A DNA stretch of 14,996 nucleotides from Selenomonas sp. AE3005 (GCF_905233635.1 NZ_CAJODG010000062.1:1-14996), one strand, 5' to 3'. Positions 1 to 6,780 are shown, counted from the stretch's first letter. Numbers and translations: made by a program. The notes: generated by a model from the letters alone, not told the origin.

Positions 1-98
1 AGCATATCTCCCACCTCGTTGCGAAGCGAAGCTAGTCCTTTAGGGAAACGCCAAGAGGAAGTTTTGCCTATGGCAAAACTGGAACAACGGCGTTATAA
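1..98 (-). repeat. Hairpin element family 1, copy 1 (truncated by window edge)
   Basis: Reverse complement of the first ~98 bp of the element at 1638-1803, nearly identical apart from a few substitutions and a 2-base indel near position 4-8. It carries the family hairpin (9-bp arms AGTTTTGCC/GGCAAAACT around a 3-base loop). Its outer end reads TTATAACGCC on the minus strand. No ORF lies inside. The element probably continues left of the window. With copy 2 it forms inverted arms around the AlbA_2 gene. The junction with flanking DNA creates a TATAAT at 94-99 that points at that gene. Confidence 0.85.
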
Positions 99-105
99 TC
101 AAGCC

Positions 106-134
106 TTGCATATAATGAACAGAATGATTATAAT
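106..134 (+). promoter_or_regulatory. Candidate sigma-70 promoter of the AlbA_2 gene
   Basis: TTGCAT at 106-111, a 17-bp spacer and a perfect TATAAT at 129-134. The -35 matches consensus only in TTG. A second candidate uses ATGGCA (70-75), an 18-bp spacer and TATAAT (94-99), and would start inside the flanking repeat. Another TATAAT at 111-116 lacks a good -35. Which one is used cannot be decided from sequence. Confidence 0.45.
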
Positions 135-158
135 ATTGATTAGAAAGAGGTGATGTAC

Positions 159-1457
159 ATGTTCCCCAAAGAAAATGAACATACCGAATACAAACGTGAG
201 CTTACTGACAACATAAAGAAAGAAGTCATTGCTTTTGCCAATACTAACGGCGGTTCTATCTATATCGGCATTGCAGATGATGGCACCGTCATTGGTGTCA
301 GCGACTCAGACCAGACCATGCTGCGCCTGGCCAGTATGCTGCGTGATTCTATTCACCCGGACATTATGATGTTCACCGATATGCGTGTTGAACAGATTGA
401 ACAGCATGACGTTATTCACCTGACCGTTGCCAGCGGCACCAACAAGCCTTATTACCTTATCAGTAAAGGCCTCAAACCCTCCGGCGTGTATGTGCGTCAG
501 GGCAGTGCCTCCGTCCCGGCCTCACCGGAACAGATTCGCCAGCTGATAAAGACCGCCGATGGTGACGTAATGGAAGATAATATTTCGCTCAATCAGGAAC
601 TAACCTTCCAAAAAACCACCGCCATTTTTGCGGCCAAAGGCTTGCAATTAGCCAACGAACAAAAATTTTCCCTCGGCCTGCAGCGTCATGATGGTGTGTA
701 TACCAATCTGGGGCTGCTGCTTTCCGACCAATGCCCTTTTACCATCAAAACCGCCGTCTTTAATGGCACCAATCAGAAAAATTTTCAGGACCGCCGCGAA
801 TTTTCCGGCCCCCTGTTCAGTCAGCTGGAGGACTGCTATGCTTACCTGCAGCTCAACAATCCGACCACGGCCGAATTTTCCGGGCTATATCGCAATGACT
901 TCAAAGCCTACCCTGACGACGCCCTGCGTGAGGCACTTTTAAACTGTATTATTCATCGTGATTATGCTTTCAGCAGCAGTATCCTGATTAGTATTTATGA
1001 CAACCGCATGGAATTTACCTCTATCGGCGGTCTTATGCCCGGTCTGGAAAAAGCCGACATCATGCTGGGTATCAGCCTCTGCCGCAATCCCAAACTGGCT
1101 AATATCTTTTACCGGCTCGAGCTCATCGAGGCCTACGGCACAGGCCTGCCCAAAATAAAGAACGCCTACTCTCTGAACGCTGACCAGCCGGATTTTCTCA
1201 CGGCACCCCACGTGTTTAAAGTCATTCTCCCCAGGCTGGAAAAAGGGCCGCTCTATGTAAAAGACACTCCCATATCCCCGGAAGAACAAACCTTAAAATT
1301 TATCCAAGCGCAAAAAACTGTCACGCGCAAAGACGTCGAGGAACTGCTCTGTACCAGCACCTCCACCGCCACCCGTGTACTGCTGACCTTGATAAACCAG
1401 GGCCATATCCACCGCACCGGGCGTGGCAAGCAGACAAAATACATATTTAACGGCTGA
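159..1457 (+). CDS. Schlafen AlbA_2-domain ATP-binding protein, putative transcriptional regulator
   Basis: The 432-aa product fits the widespread bacterial family with an N-terminal Schlafen AlbA_2 domain (about residues 2-115; E-Y-K-R-E near the start, then FANTNGGSIYIGIADDG at 26-42). A RecG-C-terminal-like HATPase_c_4 region follows at about 255-300 (REALLNCIIHRDYAF and a later GGL), and a likely winged helix at 365-432. Members are annotated as ATP-binding or putative transcriptional regulators; the molecular role is poorly defined and some sit in defence islands. I chose ATG 159 because AAAGAGG (144-150) lies at proper spacing; GTG 150 and ATG 153 are too close to that site. The gene is alone between inverted repeat copies, which suggests past mobility. 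Family call is firm; function is not. Confidence 0.85.
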   Translation: MFPKENEHTEYKRELTDNIKKEVIAFANTNGGSIYIGIADDGTVIGVSDSDQTMLRLASMLRDSIHPDIMMFTDMRVEQIEQHDVIHLTVASGTNKPYYLISKGLKPSGVYVRQGSASVPASPEQIRQLIKTADGDVMEDNISLNQELTFQKTTAIFAAKGLQLANEQKFSLGLQRHDGVYTNLGLLLSDQCPFTIKTAVFNGTNQKNFQDRREFSGPLFSQLEDCYAYLQLNNPTTAEFSGLYRNDFKAYPDDALREALLNCIIHRDYAFSSSILISIYDNRMEFTSIGGLMPGLEKADIMLGISLCRNPKLANIFYRLELIEAYGTGLPKIKNAYSLNADQPDFLTAPHVFKVILPRLEKGPLYVKDTPISPEEQTLKFIQAQKTVTRKDVEELLCTSTSTATRVLLTLINQGHIHRTGRGKQTKYIFNG

Positions 1458-1637
1458 CAGGCCTTGCAGCACAGCGGCCAAACGACATTGCACGCAGCTG
1501 GCGGCCAATCGTAAGTGCAGATTCTGCCTTGGCACAGCAGAATCATATTTCCCCACAATAAAAGCAGCTAGAAAAGTCAGCTGCTGCCATAGCAGGTTTT
1601 GACTTTTTTAGCTGCAATATCGGCAAAAATATGCAGT
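1458..1637. other. Intergenic stretch with two hairpins downstream of the AlbA_2 gene
   Basis: No ORF is supported. There is an 8-bp perfect hairpin (GATTCTGC at 1520-1527 with GCAGAATC at 1537-1544) and a larger one with 16-base arms at 1564-1579 and 1600-1615, one mismatch, whose loop holds a smaller 5-bp stem (CTGCT/AGCAG). The 3' arm has a run of six T but no T tract follows the stem, so it is an imperfect candidate terminator for the upstream gene. It could equally be a decayed repeat. Confidence 0.5.
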
Positions 1638-1803
1638 TTATAACGCCGTTGTTCCAGTTTTGCCGCAGGCAAAACTTCCTCTTGGCGTTTCCCTAAAGGA
1701 CTAGCTTCGCTTCGCAACGAGGCGGGAGATATATGCTCACCGCCTGTTAGTAAATTAGGAACTCGCCACCTATAGAGGTGGGAGACATCTTCTTCCGAGT
1801 TAT
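1638..1803 (+). repeat. Hairpin element family 1, copy 2 (full length)
   Basis: About 166 bp bounded by TTAT on both sides (1638-1641 and 1800-1803); the right TTAT overlaps the aroF stop codon by one base. Contents in order: an outer stem AACGCC/GGCGTT enclosing AGTTTTGCC-GCA-GGCAAAACT; a GGCGGGAG / CTCACCGCC stem; CCACCTATAGAGGTGG; and an end reading CATCTTCTTCCGAG. No ORF. Subterminal hairpins, few terminal repeats and tetranucleotide flanks suggest a non-autonomous IS200/IS605-type element, by analogy only. It probably also ends the aroF transcript. Confidence 0.85.
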
Positions 1804-2834
1804 TAAATATCCATTGACGTGATATTCTCCGCTTTCATGAAGGCGGAGATTTTTTTCACGCCGTCCATAACTTCGGCATAGTTTTCCGGCGTCAGGGACT
1901 GGGGGCCGTCGGAAAGGGCCTTGGCCGGGTTGGGGTGAACTTCCATCATCAGGCCGTCCGCACCGGCAGCGATGGCGGCAAAAGCCATGGGCTTAACCAT
2001 GCGCCATTTGCCCGTTCCATGGCTCGGGTCCACAATAATCGGCAGGTGGGACAGGTGTTTTACCGCTGCCACGGCGCTCAAATCGAGGGTATTGCGCGTG
2101 TAGGTTTCATAGGTGCGGATACCGCGCTCACACAGCACCACATTGGGATTGCCGGCATTCATTATGTACTCGGCCGCGTTGAGCCATTCATCAATGGTTG
2201 CTGCCAGACCGCGCTTTAACAGTACCGGCTTGCCGCATTTGCCGACTTCTTTGAGCAGGCCAAAGTTCTGCATATTACGGGCACCAATCTGGAGCATATC
2301 CGCATACTCCACCACCCGGTCAATGGCCTCAACCGTCGTGACCTCCGTAACCACGCGCAGGCCTGTACGCTCACGAGCCTCGGCCAGGAATTTAAGGCCT
2401 TCCACTTCGAGCCCCTGGAAAGCATACGGGGAAGTACGCGGTTTGTACGCACCGCCGCGCAGGAACTGGGCACCGGCCTTTTTCACGATATCAGCAGCCT
2501 CAAACAGCTGTTCCTTGGATTCCACGGCACAGGGCCCGGCCATGACCACCGGCGTGCCATCACCGATTTTTACACCAGCCACGTCGATAACGCTGTTTGC
2601 CGGGTGGAACTCACGGCTGGCCAGCTTGTAGCTCTTGGAAATCTCCACGCTCTTTTCCACACCGGGCAGGGCGTCAATCGGCATAGACGCCAGTTTGGTC
2701 TTATCGCCGATAACGCCGACGATTTTCTGCTGGCTGCCCTCCATCACCTTGGCCTGCAGGCCGGCACTTTCGATAGCACTAATAACACCGTTAATATCTT
2801 CCGCCGTTGCGTCCAGATTCATAATAATAACCAT
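1803..2834 (-). CDS. aroF: 3-deoxy-7-phosphoheptulonate (DAHP) synthase, type I-beta, with N-terminal ACT-like domain
   Basis: 343 aa, normal for the family. It condenses phosphoenolpyruvate and erythrose 4-phosphate, the first step of the shikimate pathway, in the cytoplasm. Residues 1-70 form the ferredoxin/ACT-like domain which in related enzymes mediates Tyr/Phe feedback. The rest is the TIM barrel, with GPCAVES (100-106), LRGGAYKPRTSPYAFQG (125-141) and DPSHGTGKW (269-277). Expected metal ligands C102, H272, E298 and D309 are present. The start ATG is preceded by AGGGGGAT at 2843-2850. It lies 29 bp downstream of pheA on the same strand, probably one operon. The stop codon touches repeat copy 2, so transcription ends in or just beyond that element. 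Confidence 0.96.
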   Translation of the reverse strand: MVIIMNLDATAEDINGVISAIESAGLQAKVMEGSQQKIVGVIGDKTKLASMPIDALPGVEKSVEISKSYKLASREFHPANSVIDVAGVKIGDGTPVVMAGPCAVESKEQLFEAADIVKKAGAQFLRGGAYKPRTSPYAFQGLEVEGLKFLAEARERTGLRVVTEVTTVEAIDRVVEYADMLQIGARNMQNFGLLKEVGKCGKPVLLKRGLAATIDEWLNAAEYIMNAGNPNVVLCERGIRTYETYTRNTLDLSAVAAVKHLSHLPIIVDPSHGTGKWRMVKPMAFAAIAAGADGLMMEVHPNPAKALSDGPQSLTPENYAEVMDGVKKISAFMKAENITSMDI

Positions 2835-2863
2835 AAGTATATATCCCCCTATATAAATTCTGT

Positions 2864-3700
2864 TTATTTAACCGTCAACACCGGGAACGTCCCGAGATTT
2901 CTGAGCCAGATACTTTTTTCCTGCACGGCCTGCAGCGACTCTGCCAGCTGCGGCGAATCCACGTACTCCAGGTCAAAGAAGAAAATATACGCGCCAAGTT
3001 CTGTTCTGGCCGGCCGCGACTCAATCCGCGTCATGTTGATACCGCGCTGGGCAAATTCTTTCAAGACGTCATAGAGCGCACCGGCCTTGGCACCATCTAT
3101 CTGGCAAATGACCAACACTTTTTCCTGCGGTAAATATCGCATATTCCCCCGTCCTACATGGAAAAAGCGCGTGCAATTGGCGGCGCTGTCCTGTATCTCC
3201 GCCGCTACCGGCACCAGCCCCAAAAGCTCCCCGGCTCTGGCCGTCGCAATGGCAGCACTGCCCGAATCAACCGGAGCCTCAGCCACGATTTCCGCCGCCC
3301 GGGCCGTACTGGACACCTTGATGAGTTCCGCCTGAGGATAATGACGCTGCAAAAAATCCCGGCACTGGGAAATGGGCTGGGCATGGGAGTAAATCCGCTT
3401 AATCTCCCCCTGCCGCCGCGCCAGCAGCTGATTATGAACCGGCCAGATAAGCTCGCGCCAGACCGTCAGGCCATCACATCTGGCCAGTGTATCCAAAGTG
3501 ATGTTGATAGCCCCCTCCAGGGAATTTTCCACCGGCACCAGCGCCGAATCCACCTCTCCGGCCTCCACAGCCTGCAGGCAGTCATATATGTCACTGTAAA
3601 GCACCAGCCGGTAGTCCTCACCGCACTGCCGCGTAAGATAAACCGCCGCCGCCTCACTATGCGTCCCCGCCGGTCCCAAAACCCCCATTGTCTTTGCCAT
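2864..3700 (-). CDS. pheA: Prephenate dehydratase with C-terminal ACT domain
   Basis: 278 aa, typical of monofunctional PheA without a chorismate mutase domain. It converts prephenate to phenylpyruvate, committing the pathway to phenylalanine. The catalytic domain (1-180) starts GVLGPAGTHSEAAA and holds VPVENSLEGA (55-64) and the family NCTRFF motif (175-180) with the catalytic threonine T177. The ACT domain (about 195-275) has GALYDVL (207-213) and ESRPARTELG (227-236), the usual phenylalanine-binding elements, so feedback inhibition is expected. I chose ATG 3700 because AGGTGG (3706-3711) is 5 nt upstream; GTG 3709 would add three residues and has a weaker site. It is the first gene of the pheA-aroF operon. 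Confidence 0.96.
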   Translation of the reverse strand: MAKTMGVLGPAGTHSEAAAVYLTRQCGEDYRLVLYSDIYDCLQAVEAGEVDSALVPVENSLEGAINITLDTLARCDGLTVWRELIWPVHNQLLARRQGEIKRIYSHAQPISQCRDFLQRHYPQAELIKVSSTARAAEIVAEAPVDSGSAAIATARAGELLGLVPVAAEIQDSAANCTRFFHVGRGNMRYLPQEKVLVICQIDGAKAGALYDVLKEFAQRGINMTRIESRPARTELGAYIFFFDLEYVDSPQLAESLQAVQEKSIWLRNLGTFPVLTVK

Positions 3701-3721
3701 GCGCTCCACCTGTCCTTCTCA

Positions 3722-3755
3722 AATTGTTATCATCATAGCATAATTGATAACAATT
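3722..3755. promoter_or_regulatory. Palindromic putative operator over the pheA promoter
   Basis: AATTGTTATC (3722-3731) and GATAACAATT (3746-3755) are perfect 10-bp inverted arms, 14 bp apart, 24 bp centre to centre. They overlap the -10 and spacer of the pheA promoter, a position expected for a repressor site. The regulator is unknown. The right arm equals half of the E. coli lac operator, which points loosely to LacI-like recognition but may be chance. Confidence 0.6.
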
Positions 3756-3760
3756 AACAA
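3732..3760 (-). promoter_or_regulatory. Sigma-70 promoter of pheA-aroF
   Basis: On the minus strand TTGTTA (3755-3760), a 17-bp spacer and TATGAT (3732-3737). Transcription would start near 3725, about 25 nt before the pheA ATG. That short leader leaves no room for a leader-peptide attenuator. Confidence 0.7.
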
Positions 3761-3903
3761 GTATTTTTATGTAAAAGTTACATTTTGTTTTTTTGACGCA
3801 TACATCGATACTTAATTTTAATACCGCATCAGTATAAGCAGCACTTGCCAATTGCAGTTTATTGGTTTGTTCTCACTTAATTTATCTCGTTCATACGATG
3901 CAC

Positions 3904-4074
3904 GGGGTTCACGGGGAGTAATTTTTCTGTTTCCGCTAAACGACCCGCCCTGATAATTTCAGCTGTCCAGTTACCTGCGCCGGGCAGGCCAACGGCGTGA
4001 TACCTACGACGTGCCGGCCTTCGCTGGCGCTCAGGCAGTCGCTCCAGACAGAAAAACCACTCCCCGTTCGCCCC
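3904..4074 (-). repeat. TIR-bounded element family 2, copy A
   Basis: About 171 bp with imperfect 27-bp terminal inverted repeats (3904-3930 and 4048-4074, about 5 mismatches; core ACGGGGAGT..TTTTTCTGT). The body contains the family GC-rich stem-loop at 3977-3997 and a TGCCGGCC-type hairpin near 4010-4035. It has the opposite orientation to copies B and C. No credible ORF. It resembles a MITE or a structured intergenic repeat. The surrounding 3761-4426 has no gene; ATTGCAGTTT at 3851-3860 and its inverse at 4417-4426 bracket the A/B pair. Confidence 0.8.
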
Positions 4075-4180
4075 AAGCCACGGATTGTACATTTGCTGCG
4101 AACCGTCCCCTGCTCGTAACAAGTACATCGATGTAATTGCTTGCTTACCGCTGAAACCAAGCGGTTTGATACACATATTT

Positions 4181-4387
4181 GCTCAGGTGGAGGTGGGGAT
4201 GCTTTTTCGCAGCGGAACGACTGCCCGAACAAAGTGAGGGCTGGCCCACAAACAGCATTAACGTAAAGCTGAGGTGAAAGACGCGCCGTTGGCCTGCCCG
4301 GCGCAAGGTCACTATAAGCCACTATTTACCTAGTGGGTCATTCAGTGCAGCGGAGAAAAAGTATTCCCACCTCCGCCCACTGAGCTG
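4181..4387 (+). repeat. TIR-bounded element family 2, copy B
   Basis: About 207 bp. The ends (4181-4210 and 4351-4387) are imperfect inverted repeats built on GCTCAG..GGTGGGGAT..CTTTTT. The internal hairpin with arms GCGCCG/CGGCGC (4283-4304) is identical to that in copy C. The hairpin near 4220-4240 differs from copy C in both arms yet stays partly paired. It is inverted relative to copy A 107 bp away, so the pair can form one large cruciform or RNA fold. The A-B spacer holds TACATCGATGTA (4124-4135) and an ACCGCT/AGCGGT stem. Confidence 0.75.
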
Positions 4388-4426
4388 TAACGAATTGTAT
4401 TTAAGCACACATCGGCAAACTGCAAT

Positions 4427-4454
4427 AAAATCCGTTGACTAAGCAACGGATTTT
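4427..4454 (-). terminator. Rho-independent terminator after the exonuclease gene
   Basis: Perfect 11-bp stem AAAATCCGTTG (4427-4437) / CAACGGATTTT (4444-4454) with a 6-base loop. Read on the minus strand it ends in TTTTATTG, 12 bp after the exonuclease stop codon. Confidence 0.85.
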
Positions 4455-4466
4455 CTATCAATATAT

Positions 4467-5132
4467 TTATTCTTCCAAATCAGCCCGCAGTTTCAACAAA
4501 TCAGGACACAAATCCCCAATAGAGCTCGACAAATCCTCCTGCGGTTCCAAAATATCCAACACCGGCTGCATCGTCTGCCGGAACTTGGCATCGTCCTGCA
4601 TCAGCACGAGAATAGCACTCGTATTGATAGCGTCCGCCAAGGCCGTGTGCTGCGTACCCTCAAATTTATGGTCCATAGCCCCCAAGGCATGTTTCAAGGC
4701 CAGACTGTTGTGCAGCCCCAGCCGGTCATCGAACTCCTGCTGCAAATCCACCCAGCGGCTGTCCAGCCATTCCACATCGAACTCCGGCAGCTTGAAACGG
4801 CATTCCTTTTTCAGCTGCTTGATATCAGACATGCTCCAGGAATAAATCTTTGTTTCTGCCGCACCAATCCAGTCCACAAATTTTTGAAAAGCCTCGGCAT
4901 AATGCCCCTGCCCGTCCACCATGCTCTGGGTTATGCTGGTCAGGTTCGTTATGTGTTTCTTAATCTTGCCATACTCCGGCTCCACATAGCACTGGAACTC
5001 CGCCTCCTGCTGGAAATTCTCGTCCAGCCGTACGGCACCAAACTCAATGACTTCCTCATTCAGACGCCGCCGCACATCGCGAAACTCCCTGTCCACCGGA
5101 TTCATTTCCAAATCTATTACCACGTACTTCAT
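4467..5132 (-). CDS. DEDDh-family 3'-5' exonuclease (ERI-1/KapD-like)
   Basis: 221 aa, a single exonuclease domain. The motifs of a two-metal DEDDh nuclease are visible: D7 and E9 in VVIDLEM (Exo I), D103 in WSMSDIKQL (Exo II), and H162..D167 in HTALADA (Exo III). The sequence is closer to the ERI-1/KapD-like exonucleases that trim RNA or DNA ends than to the polymerase III epsilon subunit; the true substrate is unknown. AGGGATAGG before ATG 5132 is the ribosome binding site. It follows mobAB by 44 bp on the same strand. The AT-rich gap could hold its own promoter, so co-transcription is likely but not certain. A clean terminator follows. Confidence 0.88.
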   Translation of the reverse strand: MKYVVIDLEMNPVDREFRDVRRRLNEEVIEFGAVRLDENFQQEAEFQCYVEPEYGKIKKHITNLTSITQSMVDGQGHYAEAFQKFVDWIGAAETKIYSWSMSDIKQLKKECRFKLPEFDVEWLDSRWVDLQQEFDDRLGLHNSLALKHALGAMDHKFEGTQHTALADAINTSAILVLMQDDAKFRQTMQPVLDILEPQEDLSSSIGDLCPDLLKLRADLEE

Positions 5133-5176
5133 CGGCCTATCCCTGCGCTTTCTACATTATCATATATAATAATATT

Positions 5177-6280
5177 CTACTGAAAAGCCGTTTTTCCTTC
5201 AAGCGCGCAAAGGAATAAGACAAGTTCCGCCGCCTTTTCCACAGCCGCGAGGGGATAACAGGCAACGTCCGGCACCTGCAGCGGTTCACTGGCAAAAAGT
5301 ACGGCCGTGGCTGCGTCAATGGCTGGCTTACCCAGACCGCGCCACAAGGAGATTTTAGGACTGACGCCATGGCTGTGGCTTTCGATAAAGACCATATCCA
5401 CATTTTCCAGCCGCGCCGCAATTTCCACGAGGCCGGGCCGCACAGCCGTCCGCTGCTCGATAAAATACCCGTCCGGCGAAACGAGCGCCACCCCCTGCGC
5501 CCCGGCCGCCTTAAAACGATAGCTGTCCTTACCGGCCTCATCGAGTTCATAACCGTGACTGTCACTTTTCACCACTCCGGCGCGCACGCCCTTAGCCTGC
5601 AGCAGGGGTATCAGGCGTTCGATAAAGGTGGTCTTGCCCGTTCCCGACACCGGTGCCGTCACCGTCACCACGGGCACCGGCCGCCCCGCATTGGCCCAGC
5701 GCCCCTGCAGCAGTCGCCAGTCCGCCGGCGTATTGAGATTGAAAAAAGCCGCCGCAGCCGGCAGCGTCACCCATCGGCAGGGCACCTGCGCCAGTACAGC
5801 GCCCACCTTGTACAGTCCGCTGTTTAACGCCGCCTCCACCTGCGGCAGGATCGCGCGCCTGTATAATCCGGCCAAAGGCTGACGCCGTCCTCCCACCACA
5901 GGAATGACCGCCAGTTCCGCACCAGTCTGCCCTAAAAGAGGCACGGCCGCCGCAAAATCCCACAGCGGCATATCCGCAGCCAACACCAGAGCATACTCTG
6001 CCGTCATGGCCCTAAGCCCCGAACGCAGCCCTGCCAGCGGCCCCCTGCCGCCAACTTCGTCCGGCAGAAACCTTGCCCCGTACTTTACCGCCAAAGCCAC
6101 ACAAGCCTCCACGTCCCGGCCGCCGCACAGGAAAATCTCCCTAAAATCCCGCGCCGCCGCCTTTTGCAGCAGTCTTTCCAACAAGCTGACTCCGTCATAT
6201 TCCAAAAACAGCTTATCCTGCCCCAGCCGCGAACTCTGCCCCCCGGCCATTATCAGCAAGGCACTATCCGCAAAATCCAT
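5177..6280 (-). CDS. mobAB: Bifunctional molybdenum cofactor guanylyltransferase MobA / GTP-binding MobB fusion
   Basis: 367 aa, two domains. MobA (1-195) transfers GMP from GTP to molybdopterin to make the guanine dinucleotide cofactor; it shows MAGGQSSRLGQDK (11-23), GPLAGL (80-85), DMP (103-105) and NLNTPADW (181-188). MobB (about 203-360) is a P-loop GTP-binding protein: PVSGTGKTT (210-218), GKDSYRFKAAGA (250-261), FIESHSHGVSPKI (298-310). The first P-loop residue is proline where MobB usually has glycine, an oddity. A strong AAGGAGGT (6287-6294) sits 6 nt before the ATG. The gene stands 1.1 kb from the main cofactor operon. A repeat starts 6 bp beyond the ribosome binding site, so the promoter must lie in or beyond that repeat. 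Confidence 0.94.
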   Translation of the reverse strand: MDFADSALLIMAGGQSSRLGQDKLFLEYDGVSLLERLLQKAAARDFREIFLCGGRDVEACVALAVKYGARFLPDEVGGRGPLAGLRSGLRAMTAEYALVLAADMPLWDFAAAVPLLGQTGAELAVIPVVGGRRQPLAGLYRRAILPQVEAALNSGLYKVGAVLAQVPCRWVTLPAAAAFFNLNTPADWRLLQGRWANAGRPVPVVTVTAPVSGTGKTTFIERLIPLLQAKGVRAGVVKSDSHGYELDEAGKDSYRFKAAGAQGVALVSPDGYFIEQRTAVRPGLVEIAARLENVDMVFIESHSHGVSPKISLWRGLGKPAIDAATAVLFASEPLQVPDVACYPLAAVEKAAELVLFLCALEGKTAFQ

Positions 6281-6300
6281 GCCCCCACCTCCTTCCGATA

Positions 6301-6443
6301 TTATAACGCCGTTGTTCCAGTTTTGCCAAAGGCAAAACTTCCTTTTGGCGTTTCAACGAGGAGAAGATATATACACTTACCGCCTGTTAATAACTAAAAA
6401 ACTAGCCACCTATCACGGATGGAGACATCTTCTTCCGAGTTAT
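6301..6443 (+). repeat. Hairpin element family 1, copy 3 (internally deleted)
   Basis: About 143 bp, bounded by TTAT at 6301-6304 and 6440-6443 like copy 2. It keeps AGTTTTGCC-AAA-GGCAAAACT (6319-6339), the outer AACGCC/GGCGTT pairing and the end CATCTTCTTCCGAG, but lacks about 24 bp present in copy 2 (CCCTAAAGGACTAGC and following). Loop bases differ in all copies (ATA, GCA, AAA) while the stems are constant. On the minus strand its left end carries TTGGCA, 18 bp, TATAAT (6300-6305), an outward promoter-like pair aimed at mobAB. Confidence 0.85.
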
Positions 6444-6484
6444 ACCCTACACCCCCAAAACTTGTATACCTTGCCCCGGCAACA

Positions 6485-6521
6485 CACTGACAACTTGCAA
6501 ATTGCAGTTTGACGGTCAGTG
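6485..6521. repeat. Hairpin containing a 17-mer also found beside copies A/B
   Basis: CACTGAC (6485-6491) pairs with GTCAGTG (6515-6521). The loop contains CTTGCAAATTGCAGTTT, which differs by one base from 3844-3860, and part of it recurs inverted at 4417-4426. A T-rich stretch follows. It may be a flank of family 2 elements or a separate small repeat. The rest of 6444-6586 shows nothing else I can support. Confidence 0.5.
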
Positions 6522-6586
6522 CCTGTTTTATTTTATTTGTCACAAATCAATGGGGTGGAGGTGGTAATTGTACAGGACGTTGCTGG

Positions 6587-6780
6587 GGGTGAACGGGGGA
6601 GTGATTTTTCTGCGGGGAGCGACTGCCGGAGCGCAGCGATGGCCGGCACACTGTAGTCCATCGCCAAGCAAATACGCTGAAAGGAGCGCCGTTGGCCTGC
6701 CCGGCGCAGGTTACTGAACAGTTATATTTAGCGAGGTGTGTCGTTTAGCGGAGGCAGAAAAATTACTCCCCCGTGAACCC
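6587..6780 (+). repeat. TIR-bounded element family 2, copy C
   Basis: About 194 bp with the best-preserved terminal inverted repeats: 27 bp at 6587-6613 and 6754-6780 with three mismatches (ACGGGGGAGT and TTTTTCTGC shared). It contains the same GC-rich stem-loop (6686-6707) as copies A and B and a TGCCGG..CCGGCA hairpin near 6623-6649. Same orientation as copy B. No ORF. AT-rich DNA follows up to the small secreted-protein gene, including TATAAT at 6822-6827 and TATAAA at 6910-6915, both without a good -35. Confidence 0.82.

Noticed and set aside
1..1803. Complete insertion sequence
   Set aside because: The enclosed gene is an AlbA_2 protein, not a transposase, and no transposase fragment was found nearby.
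3722..3755. Lac operator identity
   Set aside because: One arm equals half of the E. coli lac operator, but spacing (24 bp centre to centre) and the surrounding genes do not fit a lac system.
3657..3851. Possible leader peptide upstream of pheA
   Set aside because: It overlaps the promoter and pheA in another frame, the predicted transcript starts after it begins, and it has no run of Phe codons.
3936..4322. A 128-codon minus-strand ORF across the family 2 repeats
   Set aside because: It runs through both inverted repeat copies, has no protein-like motif and no convincing ribosome binding site; best explained as an open frame in GC-rich repeats.
3904..6780. CRISPR array
   Set aside because: Repeats are few, long, in both orientations and irregularly spaced, and no cas gene is present.
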